A DNA stretch of 11,566 bases from Chloroflexota bacterium (GCA_009778865.1 WRFJ01000015.1:1-11566); one strand, 5' to 3'; numbered from the stretch's first letter, positions 1 through 5,733 are shown. The notes: generated from the sequence alone by a model not told the origin. A program made the numbers and translations.

Positions 1-712
1 GCTGTCGTTCTTTTTGCAAGCGCAGCATCATTACTACATCAGCATCAGCTAGAGCTTCACCAATGTCTAATGTGCATTTGACTTCAGGAAAAATATCTCC
101 ATTACGGCTTAAACAATTAGGCAGCAGAGTCTGCGGACCGCAGATAGTCACTTCGCTGCCCATTTTAGTCAAACTCCATATGTTAGAACGGGCTACGCGT
201 GAATGTTTAATATCGCCTATGATAGAGACTTTTAAGCCGTCTGTTTGTCCTTTATATTGACGTATAGTGAAAAGATCTAAAAGAGCCTGCGAAGGATGAG
301 CATGCCAGCCGTCGCCGGCATTAATCATACTGCCTTTAAGATGCCTAGCCGCTGCATAAGGCGCGCCGCTTTGTGAATGTCTCATCACCACTACATCGGC
401 TCCTAAAGCCTCTAAAGTACTCATGGTGTCTATTAGGCTTTCGCCTTTTACATACGATGAAGAGGCTGCAGACAAATTAATAACGTCGGCCGAAAGGTGT
501 TTAGCCGCTAATTCAAAGGAAGAGAGAGTACGCGTAGACGGTTCGTAAAACATATTAGCAACGATGCGTCCGCGTAGCGACGGCACTTTCTTGAGCGGAC
601 GAGAAAGCACATCTTTCATTACCAGCGTAGTCTGCAATACTTTTTCTAAATCTTCTCGGGAAAAGTCGTCTACATCCAAAATATGTTTTCGCTGCCAAAT
701 ATTGTCCGTCAT
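1..712 (-). CDS. pyrB: Aspartate carbamoyltransferase catalytic subunit, partial (C-terminus off window)
   Basis: Cytoplasmic enzyme that joins carbamoyl phosphate and L-aspartate to form N-carbamoyl-aspartate, the committed step of pyrimidine synthesis. My translation of the minus strand from the ATG at 712 gives 237 residues, open to the window edge. It contains the carbamoyl-phosphate loop PSTRT (about 58-62), the KGES lysine loop (89-92), HPSQ (139-142, a conservative change from the usual HPTQ), GDIKHSRVARS (166-176) and the MLRLQKER aspartate-domain motif (229-236). The Arg that usually follows PSTRT is Leu here. About 70 C-terminal residues expected for the roughly 305-residue family are missing because the window ends. 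The start lies 1 base after the pyrR stop codon, with GAGG about 9 bases upstream, so the two are co-transcribed and probably translationally coupled. Identification is secure. Confidence 0.95.
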   Translation of the reverse strand, partial: MTDNIWQRKHILDVDDFSREDLEKVLQTTLVMKDVLSRPLKKVPSLRGRIVANMFYEPSTRTLSSFELAAKHLSADVINLSAASSSYVKGESLIDTMSTLEALGADVVVMRHSQSGAPYAAARHLKGSMINAGDGWHAHPSQALLDLFTIRQYKGQTDGLKVSIIGDIKHSRVARSNIWSLTKMGSEVTICGPQTLLPNCLSRNGDIFPEVKCTLDIGEALADADVVMMLRLQKERQ

Positions 713-713
713 A

Positions 714-1250
714 TTAGTTTTCCTCACCTACTATACTCACGCTGTCTTGACCGTCTATTTCGTTTAAACACACTTGTACTTTTTCATTTTTAGCAGTAGG
801 TATATTTTTGCCCACATAATCGGGGCGGATGGGCAACTCGCGATGTCCTCTATCTACCAACACCGCCAGTTGTATACTCTGCGGACGGCCAAAGGCCAGC
901 AGCGCTTCTATAGCTGCTCTAGCACTGCGACCGGTATACAGCACATCGTCTATTAAAATAGCCGTTTTGTCATTAAGCGGCTTAGGGATATCTGACTGTT
1001 TTAAAGCAGGAGGAGCAGGCAAGACACCTAAATCATCACGATAGAAAGCAAAGTCTAAAGTGCCTATGGGCAATCTTATATTTTCAAATTTATATATTTC
1101 TTCGGCTAGGCGTTTGGCAAGTGGAACACCGCGTGTATGAACGCCTACCAGTACGACGTTTTCCAAGCCTTTGTTTTTTTCGATAATTTCATGAGCTAAC
1201 CTAGCTATTGTGCGACGAATATTTTCTTCCGATAAAATTAACTTGTACAA
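714..1250 (-). CDS. pyrR: Bifunctional pyr operon RNA-binding attenuator / uracil phosphoribosyltransferase
   Basis: PyrR binds UMP/PRPP and pyr leader RNA to promote transcription termination when pyrimidines are plentiful; it often also has uracil phosphoribosyltransferase activity. The PRPP loop ILIDDVLYTGRS is at about residues 98-109 and the family signature LVDRGHRELPIRPDYVGKNIPT at 131-152, counted from the start chosen here. Start choice: the frame is open to an ATG at 1265, but that ATG has no Shine-Dalgarno and lies inside the leader terminator hairpin. An in-frame TTG at 1250 has AGGGGG four bases upstream and gives 178 residues, close to the B. subtilis length. I therefore prefer 1250, though the 183-residue ATG form cannot be excluded. 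First gene of the operon; pyrB follows after 1 base. Its own leader carries the RNA element it should bind. Confidence 0.93.
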   Translation of the reverse strand: MYKLILSEENIRRTIARLAHEIIEKNKGLENVVLVGVHTRGVPLAKRLAEEIYKFENIRLPIGTLDFAFYRDDLGVLPAPPALKQSDIPKPLNDKTAILIDDVLYTGRSARAAIEALLAFGRPQSIQLAVLVDRGHRELPIRPDYVGKNIPTAKNEKVQVCLNEIDGQDSVSIVGEEN

Positions 1251-1298
1251 AAAACCCCCTGCCATATACGTGCATAAAGCCCGTTAAGCGGCAAGAGG
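1249..1298 (-). terminator. Leader attenuator terminator of the pyr operon
   Basis: On the minus-strand RNA, CCTCTTGCC (1298-1290) pairs with GGCAGGGGG (1263-1255) over 9 contiguous pairs, two of them G-U. Six T residues (1254-1249) follow immediately. The loop of about 26 bases holds the alternative pyrR ATG. The 3' arm includes the only G-rich Shine-Dalgarno candidate for the TTG start at 1250, so folding would block both elongation and ribosome access. The 5' arm is also complementary to the distal arm of the PyrR-binding hairpin: GGTAAGG (1332-1326) with TCTTGCC (1296-1290), 7 pairs including two G-U. That is the expected antiterminator. The pairings are seen in the sequence; the function is inferred from known PyrR attenuators. 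Confidence 0.72.
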
Positions 1299-1325
1299 CT
1301 GCATTAAAATACTTCGGTTTACAGT

Positions 1326-1356
1326 CCTTACCTGTTTCACAGAACAAGTTTAAAGG
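1326..1356 (-). promoter_or_regulatory. PyrR-binding RNA hairpin (anti-antiterminator)
   Basis: The minus-strand leader begins this element with CCTTTAA and ends it with GGTAAGG. The outer CCTT/AAGG pairs flank an inner CTGT-GAA-ACAG hairpin. The core TTCTGTGAAACAGG resembles the known PyrR-site core (GTCC-n-GTGAGG-C-n-GG, closed by CCTT/AAGG). It lies about 15 bases downstream of the predicted transcription start and upstream of the terminator, the order seen in PyrR-controlled leaders. The core departs slightly from the best-known version (TTC for TCC, GAAA for GAGG). Confidence 0.7.
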
Positions 1357-1377
1357 CACATATTTTTAGATTTATTC

Positions 1378-1407
1378 ATTATAGCATTTTCTTTGGTTGC
1401 TTGCCAA
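1378..1407 (-). promoter_or_regulatory. Promoter of the pyrR-pyrB operon
   Basis: Minus strand: -35 TTGGCA (1407-1402), an 18-base spacer, then -10 TATAAT (1383-1378) preceded by TGC, an extended -10. The predicted start near 1371 gives a leader of about 120 bases that contains the PyrR site and the terminator. Confidence 0.75.
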
Positions 1408-1451
1408 CTCAAAAAAGAAAGGTTTTTAGCTTTAACTTGAGACTATTTTGC

Positions 1452-1488
1452 TAAAGGCCTTTATTTCTTGGTTTTTTATGCGTATAAT
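1452..1488 (+). promoter_or_regulatory. Promoter of the orphan gene, with a palindrome over the -35 region
   Basis: A perfect -10 TATAAT is at 1483-1488. The best -35 at proper spacing is the weak TTTATT at 1460-1465. A perfect 12-base palindrome TAAAGGCCTTTA (1452-1463) overlaps that -35, which is where an operator could sit. The divergent pyrR promoter starts about 45 bases away. Confidence 0.5.
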
Positions 1489-1532
1489 CAAGTAAAATAA
1501 TTTGTTAAAAATTTATGGGAGGGTGACATATT

Positions 1533-2078
1533 ATGGTAAAAATTACATCTAATATTTTTGAAGGAGACATGTCCCCTTGGATTATAGAACAAGGACTGGG
1601 GGGCCTAACGGCCGGAGTTTATTTAACAGAAACATTTAATAGTAAAGGTTTAAACGAAGAAGAGGTTGAAGAGCACAAGGGCGCTATATATACGGTACTA
1701 ACAAGCAGCGGCCGTCTAGTGGCTATGGCTTGCGGTAAAGAGTGGCAAGAAAGCTATTTGGAAATGTTTATTCTGGAAGGTACCGGTGGTTTAGAAAAAT
1801 TTTTGGTAGAAATGGGCCTGATGAACATTACTACTGAGGAAGCCATTAATCAAGAGGCTGAAAAATTGGTAGCTCATCTAGCTAATTTTGCTTTTGAGCC
1901 CAAAGCTATTGCTAAAGAACGTACTCAAGAAAAACTTATAGCTGACGGCATAGATGAAGAAACAGCCAAAAAGATTGCTAAGCGTATGAGTGAAGTGGTT
2001 GAAGGTAAACTGGCCTGGAAAGATTTTGCAATCGAGGCAACCAAAATCATAGCTGCTCAGACGACTAAAGATCTTTAA
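1533..2078 (+). CDS. Uncharacterised 181-residue acidic protein
   Basis: I do not recognise this protein. It begins at an ATG with a strong GGGAGGGTGA Shine-Dalgarno about 10 bases upstream and has its own -10 TATAAT, so it is very likely expressed. The N-terminal part (about 1-75) has features of a small mixed fold, with SPWIIEQGLGG, an ETFNSKGLNEEE turn and a GRLVAMACGKEW segment. The C-terminal part (about 98-181) is predicted by eye to be mostly helical and charged, with many Glu, Lys and Ala. There is no signal peptide, membrane segment, Cys motif or obvious catalytic motif, so it looks cytosolic. It is transcribed divergently from pyrR and ends 12 bases before a convergent zinc-ribbon gene. 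No function is proposed. Confidence 0.8.
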   Translation: MVKITSNIFEGDMSPWIIEQGLGGLTAGVYLTETFNSKGLNEEEVEEHKGAIYTVLTSSGRLVAMACGKEWQESYLEMFILEGTGGLEKFLVEMGLMNITTEEAINQEAEKLVAHLANFAFEPKAIAKERTQEKLIADGIDEETAKKIAKRMSEVVEGKLAWKDFAIEATKIIAAQTTKDL

Positions 2079-2090
2079 ATTTAATAACAA

Positions 2091-2339
2091 CTAGAAAGAA
2101 TCTACTATAATAGCGACTAGCAAGAACAACAGTGCAATAAACACTAATATTATTCGCACAGTTTTGCGTCGGCGCTCTTTAGCATCTCGCTTCTTTTTAT
2201 CATCCATCAATTTTTCAATATCAGCATCACTAAAGGCAGATTGTTCATTTTTAACTATAGGTAAGGGTGCTCCGCAGCTAAAACAATACTCTTGTCCGCC
2301 TTCATATTTAGAGTTACAGTATTCGCATCTTATTTTCAT
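2091..2339 (-). CDS. Small zinc-ribbon protein with one C-terminal membrane segment
   Basis: An 82-residue protein with a four-cysteine ribbon near the N-terminus (C5, C8, C19, C22; CxxC-x10-CxxC). A charged, Lys/Arg/Asp-rich linker follows (about 40-60), then a single hydrophobic segment (about 62-79). The basic residues just before that segment would keep the ribbon in the cytoplasm. This is the common zinc-ribbon plus transmembrane layout of small bacterial proteins of mostly unknown role. The ATG at 2339 has only a weak AAGG about 10 bases upstream. Its ribbon resembles that of the 175-residue protein encoded upstream at 2636-3163, so the two may be distant relatives. It converges on the orphan gene with 12 bases between stop codons and no clear terminator. 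Specific function unknown. Confidence 0.78.
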   Translation of the reverse strand: MKIRCEYCNSKYEGGQEYCFSCGAPLPIVKNEQSAFSDADIEKLMDDKKKRDAKERRRKTVRIILVFIALLFLLVAIIVDSF

Positions 2340-2424
2340 GATATATTATGCCTTATAAAACTTATGAGCTAATATCTAACAACAATATCAAATTTATATC
2401 ATCCATAAATAGCAAAATCTATAG

Positions 2425-2522
2425 CTATTCCAACATTTGTCCTGTACAATAACTGCGACAATACATGTCTATGCGCCTTTGCTAGACAGGCAATGATGTC
2501 TATATATAGGTTTATAAGCAAA
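2425..2522 (-). pseudogene. Decayed partial copy of the 2636-3163 zinc-ribbon gene
   Basis: On the minus strand an ATG at 2466 starts MYCRSYCTGQMLE then TAG (2427-2425). This closely parallels the start MYCRNCGTEQMSD of the intact gene. The similarity extends upstream: GTCTAG, AAGG and ATA occur at matching distances before both ATGs. The 11-mer TTTGCTTATAA lies 46 bases before this ATG and 50 bases before the intact one (copies at 2512-2522 and 3213-3223). The relic therefore looks like a tandem duplicate that lost nearly all its coding region, its ribbon spacing and its Shine-Dalgarno (AAGGAG became AAGGCG). The rest of the 2340-2635 gap holds only two hairpins and nothing else recognisable. 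Confidence 0.62.
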
Positions 2523-2547
2523 GGTGTTGTCTTTACTTATAAACCTA
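2507..2547. repeat. Long hairpin in the zinc-ribbon intergenic region
   Basis: Perfect 12-base arms TAGGTTTATAAG (2507-2518) and CTTATAAACCTA (2536-2547). One mismatch inside, AAAG (2520-2523) pairs with CTTT (2531-2534) around a 7-base loop. A second small hairpin TAGACA/TGTCTA (2483-2488/2497-2502) lies beside it. There is no T-tract on either strand, so this is not a normal terminator. It may be a structured RNA, a small element end or a by-product of the duplication. Confidence 0.55.
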
Positions 2548-2635
2548 CTCTTTCTTGACATTTCCACTTCCACTCTTGACTTTGTGTCCGTTTAATATAC
2601 ACATTTCAATTAACGAATATTTAAACTTCTTAAGT

Positions 2636-3163
2636 TCACCAACTATTAAATATGGGAAAATAATTCATAATTATAACGGCATAAAATACCGACAACAATA
2701 TTACTATAAGAATCGTAAGTAATAAGAACACCAAACCCACTATCCACCAGATTCTTTGCTTGCGCTCAAAGTTTTTAATGTCATCTCTTTGGGAGCCGAA
2801 TCTCCAGGCCCAACGGTTGCCAAAAATACCACACAGTATGCTCCATGTTAAGATAATAGCCGAGATAAAGAAAGAATAGCCAGTGTTGGCATACATAAAA
2901 GCTGAGTCAAATACTGATAAAAAAAACATAAAAGCGACAATTAAAAAGCCCCGCCAGCCCATATTACCTAAAGTCCATAGTTGAGGAAACAAAAAGCCAC
3001 CCCAGTTCCATTTCTTAGCATAAGGCGTGGGCATCGGATAAGAATGTACCGGCTTAGGCATAACATCAACCGCCGCTATGAGACTATTCACAGCAAAACC
3101 GCATGAATGACAAAACTTATCGTTGTCCGACATTTGCTCTGTACCACAATTGCGACAATACAT
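2636..3163 (-). CDS. Zinc-ribbon protein with three membrane segments
   Basis: A 175-residue membrane protein of unknown function. An N-terminal zinc ribbon has C3, C6, C18 and C21 (CxxC-x11-CxxC). A Pro-rich linker (about 33-50) leads to KKWNWGGFLFPQLW (50-63), a tryptophan-rich entry motif typical of small zinc-ribbon/DUF2628-like membrane proteins. Hydrophobic segments lie at about 71-90, 96-114 and 139-165. The loop between the last two carries GNRWAWRFGSQRDDIKNFE, rich in aromatic and charged residues, a pattern I associate with the same loose family. The ATG at 3163 has a strong AAGGAG seven bases upstream. It lies 91 bases downstream of the HAD gene on the same strand. A truncated duplicate sits just downstream (2425-2522). 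Confidence 0.82.
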   Translation of the reverse strand: MYCRNCGTEQMSDNDKFCHSCGFAVNSLIAAVDVMPKPVHSYPMPTPYAKKWNWGGFLFPQLWTLGNMGWRGFLIVAFMFFLSVFDSAFMYANTGYSFFISAIILTWSILCGIFGNRWAWRFGSQRDDIKNFERKQRIWWIVGLVFLLLTILIVILLSVFYAVIIMNYFPIFNSW

Positions 3164-3254
3164 ATTTATACTCCTTGGCCTAGACGACTAACAATATTGA
3201 TTTTAACATAACTTATAAGCAAAAAATATAGATAAAATGTTAGTGATAATGTGA

Positions 3255-4070
3255 CTACAAAAGATAATCGTTAATAAACTCGGCCACACCATCAGCGCCG
3301 ACATGACCTGTAACCATATGAGCTTTTTCTTTAAGAGCCGCCTTGGCATTTTCCATAGCTACTGCTAGACCAGCTGCTTCTAATAGTGGAATATCATTGA
3401 TGCCATCACCTATGGCCGCTATTTGAGCAGTTGTTAAACCATAGTAAGCAGACAATTTCTTTAAAGCTATACCTTTATTAACATCCTGATGCACTATATT
3501 GATAAAGTGCACATCGGGAGCACAAGGTGCGCTGGCACATGAAAAATTCAATAAGTGACCAAAGCGTTCTTCCATTTGAGATATGAGAGCCATTTCGTCA
3601 TCGTCTTTGCTTAAAAGACCAATCTTTAATATAGAATCTTTTTGCCAAAATTCATCAAAAGGCTGGTATTTTATGTGCACACCTAAATAATTGACGTGCA
3701 CATAGTCTGACCAGTTTTTGATCTCGGCATATCCATGGTGTAAAGTATATAATTCAATATGCAGACCTATTCGTCGCGCAAAATCCACTATTTGCTCAAT
3801 CAATAGGTTGTGAATAGGCTGACAAAAAAGCTCGTTCCCCTCTTTATCTCCGCACCAGGCACCATCGGAAATTATATGATATTTAGATTTTAGTTTTAAC
3901 TTATTTACTAACTTCATACAAGATTCAAAGGGACGACCGGAAGCTAAAGCCAAAATAATGCCGGCCTCTTCGGCTTTATGTAAGGCCTCTTGATTAGCTT
4001 GGGAGATTATAAATTTGTCAGATACCAATGTACCATCTATATCAATTGTCAACAAACGTATGTTTCTCAT
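3255..4070 (-). CDS. Cof-type HAD-superfamily phosphatase (subfamily IIB)
   Basis: Likely a cytoplasmic Mg-dependent phosphatase for small phosphorylated metabolites such as sugar phosphates or flavin intermediates; the substrate cannot be told from sequence. Numbered from the longest open frame (ATG at 4088, 277 residues): motif I DIDGTL with nucleophile D16 and acid/base D18, motif II Ser50 in LASGRP, motif III Lys205 in VNKG, motif IV GDGINDIPLL at 227-236. The C2 cap fills about 85-195. Three in-frame ATGs (4088, 4079, 4070) lack any Shine-Dalgarno. I use 4070 because MRNIRLLTIDIDG matches the usual short lead before the first Asp, and because a possible -10 overlaps the ATG at 4088. The mRNA may be nearly leaderless. 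Family call is sure, start less so. Confidence 0.9.
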   Translation of the reverse strand: MRNIRLLTIDIDGTLVSDKFIISQANQEALHKAEEAGIILALASGRPFESCMKLVNKLKLKSKYHIISDGAWCGDKEGNELFCQPIHNLLIEQIVDFARRIGLHIELYTLHHGYAEIKNWSDYVHVNYLGVHIKYQPFDEFWQKDSILKIGLLSKDDDEMALISQMEERFGHLLNFSCASAPCAPDVHFINIVHQDVNKGIALKKLSAYYGLTTAQIAAIGDGINDIPLLEAAGLAVAMENAKAALKEKAHMVTGHVGADGVAEFINDYLL

Positions 4071-4083
4071 AAAGATCATAGTA

Positions 4084-4112
4084 ACCATAACATTTTAGTT
4101 TGACATTGACAA
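4084..4112 (-). promoter_or_regulatory. Possible promoter of the HAD phosphatase gene
   Basis: Minus strand: TTGTCA (4112-4107), a 17-base spacer, then TATGGT (4089-4084). The -35 is good and the -10 poor. If real, transcription begins near 4078, at or just before the ATGs at 4079 and 4070, which would explain the absent ribosome-binding site. Confidence 0.3.
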
Positions 4113-4220
4113 CTCTTCCTTGGCTAAGCCAGAGAATTCTTGATTCCATGATCTTAGCCTGCAGCATGCGAGGTCAGATAACTTTTGTCAAGGAGGTTTG
4201 TTAAATTCTTCTGTGAAATT

Positions 4221-4661
4221 TTATGTATCTATTCTTGTTAAATCCACAATCGCTTTGTTTCGGTAAACCAAATCAGGGCGTGTGATAAATCCTTGCTTCT
4301 CCCAAAAGGCGTTTCCTTTTTCGTTTTTATTGAATACCACAAGAGCGGTTTTGTTGATACCCTCGCTCTCAAGCGCGGACATCGCAGCGTCTAATAACGC
4401 CGTTCCAACGCCATTCCGTTGCTCACTTTGCGCTACGGCGGTATGGTGAATATATCCTCTGCGTCCGTCATGCCCGCATAAAATGACACCGATAATCTCG
4501 CCGTTGTTCTCTGCAACGAAACAAGTATTAGGGTTTCGTGCAAGGTATTTCGCTATACCGTCTTTGGAGTCGTCAAGGTTATTCAACCCCATGTTTGGTG
4601 TGTTCTGCCAAAGGGTATAAACTCTTTCGTAATCGTCGATAGTCATTTTTCGTACGTTCAT
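4221..4661 (-). CDS. GNAT-family N-acetyltransferase, probably horizontally acquired
   Basis: A 146-residue acetyl-CoA-dependent acetyltransferase of the GNAT fold; the acceptor is unknown. The acetyl-CoA pyrophosphate loop is QRNGVG (81-86, the Q/R-x-x-G-x-G motif) after strand YIHHTAVAQ (70-78). A C-terminal FWEKQGF motif (119-125) is typical of RimI-like members. The MGLNNLDDSKDGIAKYLARNP segment near 24-44 is, from memory, common in Clostridia-type proteins. The ATG has a strong GAAGGAG about 7 bases upstream and overlaps the TGA of an upstream gene remnant (ATGA), the mark of a former operon. By eye its codons are richer in CG-containing triplets than the neighbours, and it lies next to a TnpB relic. 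I infer transfer into this genome. The frame is intact. Confidence 0.88.
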   Translation of the reverse strand: MNVRKMTIDDYERVYTLWQNTPNMGLNNLDDSKDGIAKYLARNPNTCFVAENNGEIIGVILCGHDGRRGYIHHTAVAQSEQRNGVGTALLDAAMSALESEGINKTALVVFNKNEKGNAFWEKQGFITRPDLVYRNKAIVDLTRIDT

Positions 4662-4810
4662 TCTGCACTCTCCTTCAAAACCTTTATGAAAAACGTTGCA
4701 AAACCATCGTGAACATTTAGATATTTATCGCCGTAGCCATCAATATCATAGTAGTATTTTCCGCTTTCAATATGTACGGATAAGCAGTCAAGCTGCTCTT
4801 CAATATGTCT
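4658..4810 (-). pseudogene. C-terminal remnant of the gene formerly upstream of the acetyltransferase
   Basis: About 50 codons open in frame from AGA at 4810 to TGA at 4660-4658, including KYYYDIDGYGDKYLNVHDG and FFIKVLKESAE. There is no start codon of its own with a ribosome-binding site, and upstream the frame runs into TnpB-like sequence. The stop overlaps the acetyltransferase ATG, so this looks like the surviving tail of a gene from the donor operon. I do not recognise the family. The exact join with the TnpB relic is uncertain, somewhere near 4800-4815. Confidence 0.5.
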
Positions 4811-4926
4811 AGCTAAGCAATAGTTAAACACAAAGCAGTAGTAACCGAATGTTTTTGTATTAAGGCAACCTGTTCAATAGTAGGATATAAGACAAAACCT
4901 ATAGCTTTTTTCAAGTGTTGTTTGAC
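4808..4926 (-). pseudogene. N-terminal relic of an IS200/IS605-type TnpB (OrfB), frameshifted
   Basis: Minus-strand translation gives VKQHLKKAIGFVLYPTIEQ then VALIQK (4926-4852 region). In the next frame it continues TFGYYCFVFNYCLAR (to 4808). Joined, this matches the hallmark TnpB N-terminus (K-hydrophobic-RLYPT-x-EQ, then LIQKTFG-aromatics-FVYNY-LA). The frames are reconciled by adding one A to the A-run near 4848-4852. Only about 40 of the roughly 400 residues expected survive, there is no start codon (GTC sits where ATG is expected), and no catalytic domain remains. It is therefore a dead fragment marking an old insertion or recombination event beside the acetyltransferase. Confidence 0.6.
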
Positions 4927-4977
4927 TTGTATTCCATATGCTTGTATTCTGTATTGATATTATATGATTATCGTCTA

Positions 4978-5057
4978 ACACAAATATTTTATCAAGATAA
5001 CAATATGTGTCTCATATCCTCTTAGCTCAAACGATTGGCTTTACGGCACAGTTGCCG
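4978..5057. repeat. Two imperfect palindromes between the TnpB relic and the glycosyltransferase-like gene
   Basis: An imperfect palindrome with ACACA and TGTGT ends and a TTATC-AA-GATAA core lies at 4978-5010. A tight CGGCA-CAGT-TGCCG hairpin is at 5044-5057. They lie on the side where the IS end would be expected, since IS200/IS605 elements end in hairpins, but neither can be assigned to a known end. The remainder of 4927-5116 shows no gene and no convincing promoter. Confidence 0.3.
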
Positions 5058-5116
5058 ATAAGTATCACAAAACTTACAATAAAGTGTATTTAAAGTCAGA
5101 AAAGCAGGTGTGTCTT

Positions 5117-5707
5117 ATGAAAAATTTAAAGATAGCATTCTTCGGTGATAGCCACGACCATGAAGTGCTCTATCATATAAGCTATTTTACTCAAAAAGGC
5201 TATGATGTACGTTTTTACTCTGTTAAAGCTCTGCCGAGATACGTAAGTTCACCACCCAATTTACGTTTTAAAAAACTCTCTACCGTCAATTATCCATGGA
5301 CCTATTTTACTTTCGTAGGTACCGCTTTTCACATGCTTAGACATAAACCCGACATTATGCACGCTTTTAACCTAGCTAACTACGGAGTGTTGAGCTCGCT
5401 TTATTGCCGTTTAGCCGGCTTTAAGCCTATGATCTTAACAGCTAAAGGACAAGATGTTTTTCACGATGCTAAAACGCATAAAGGCTGGGCTATCAAACAT
5501 ATGATACCCATAGGAGCTTTATTTACTTCATCGGATGAAATGGCCGTTCAAGAGATGGTCAAAATGGGGGCTTCTATTAAAAAAGTGCGTGTTATAGACC
5601 CTAAAAGAGAAGATATGCTTCAACAGTTAGAACAAGACTATCTAGAACTAACAGCTTTCAAGAGGGTCATGTTGGCCGCTCGTCAAGAAAATAAAGACCA
5701 AAAATAA
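5117..5707 (+). CDS. Glycosyltransferase-4-like N-terminal domain protein lacking the donor-binding half
   Basis: A 196-residue protein resembling only the acceptor-side Rossmann domain of GT-B glycosyltransferases (family 4 type). It begins with IAFFGDSHDHEVLYHISYF (residues 6-24), followed by RHKPDIMHAFNLANYGVLSS and ILTAKGQDVF, the usual N-domain order. At about 165, where these enzymes continue with a P-x-G-V-D turn and a full C-terminal Rossmann domain carrying the E-x7-E donor motif, it goes from KKVRVID straight into a helical tail (REDMLQQLEQDYLEL) and stops. The expected length is near 350-380, so about half is missing with no frame disruption. It is either an internal-deletion derivative or a stand-alone partner. 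An upstream in-frame GTG at 5084 exists; I prefer the ATG at 5117, which has CAGGTG seven bases upstream. Activity is doubtful. Confidence 0.72.
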   Translation: MKNLKIAFFGDSHDHEVLYHISYFTQKGYDVRFYSVKALPRYVSSPPNLRFKKLSTVNYPWTYFTFVGTAFHMLRHKPDIMHAFNLANYGVLSSLYCRLAGFKPMILTAKGQDVFHDAKTHKGWAIKHMIPIGALFTSSDEMAVQEMVKMGASIKKVRVIDPKREDMLQQLEQDYLELTAFKRVMLAARQENKDQK

Positions 5708-5733
5708 TGTCATGCTCCCACTGAACAAATCAC

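Noticed and set aside
63..1044. Short plus-strand open frames over pyrB and pyrR
   Set aside because: They lie wholly within two well-identified minus-strand genes and have no credible start signals.
2610..2640. AACTT-CTT-AAGTT palindrome after the 175-residue zinc-ribbon gene as a terminator
   Set aside because: Five-base AT-rich stem with a 3-base loop and no T-tract; too weak to call.
4190..4196. Strong AAGGAGG on the plus strand
   Set aside because: Followed only by a 22-codon TTG-started frame antisense to the acetyltransferase end; likely chance or a leftover of the inserted fragment.
4120..4200. Possible tRNA-like fold in the gap between the HAD and acetyltransferase genes
   Set aside because: Small stems are present (for example TGGC-TAA-GCCA) but there is no T-loop consensus, no acceptor stem pairing and no proper anticodon arm.
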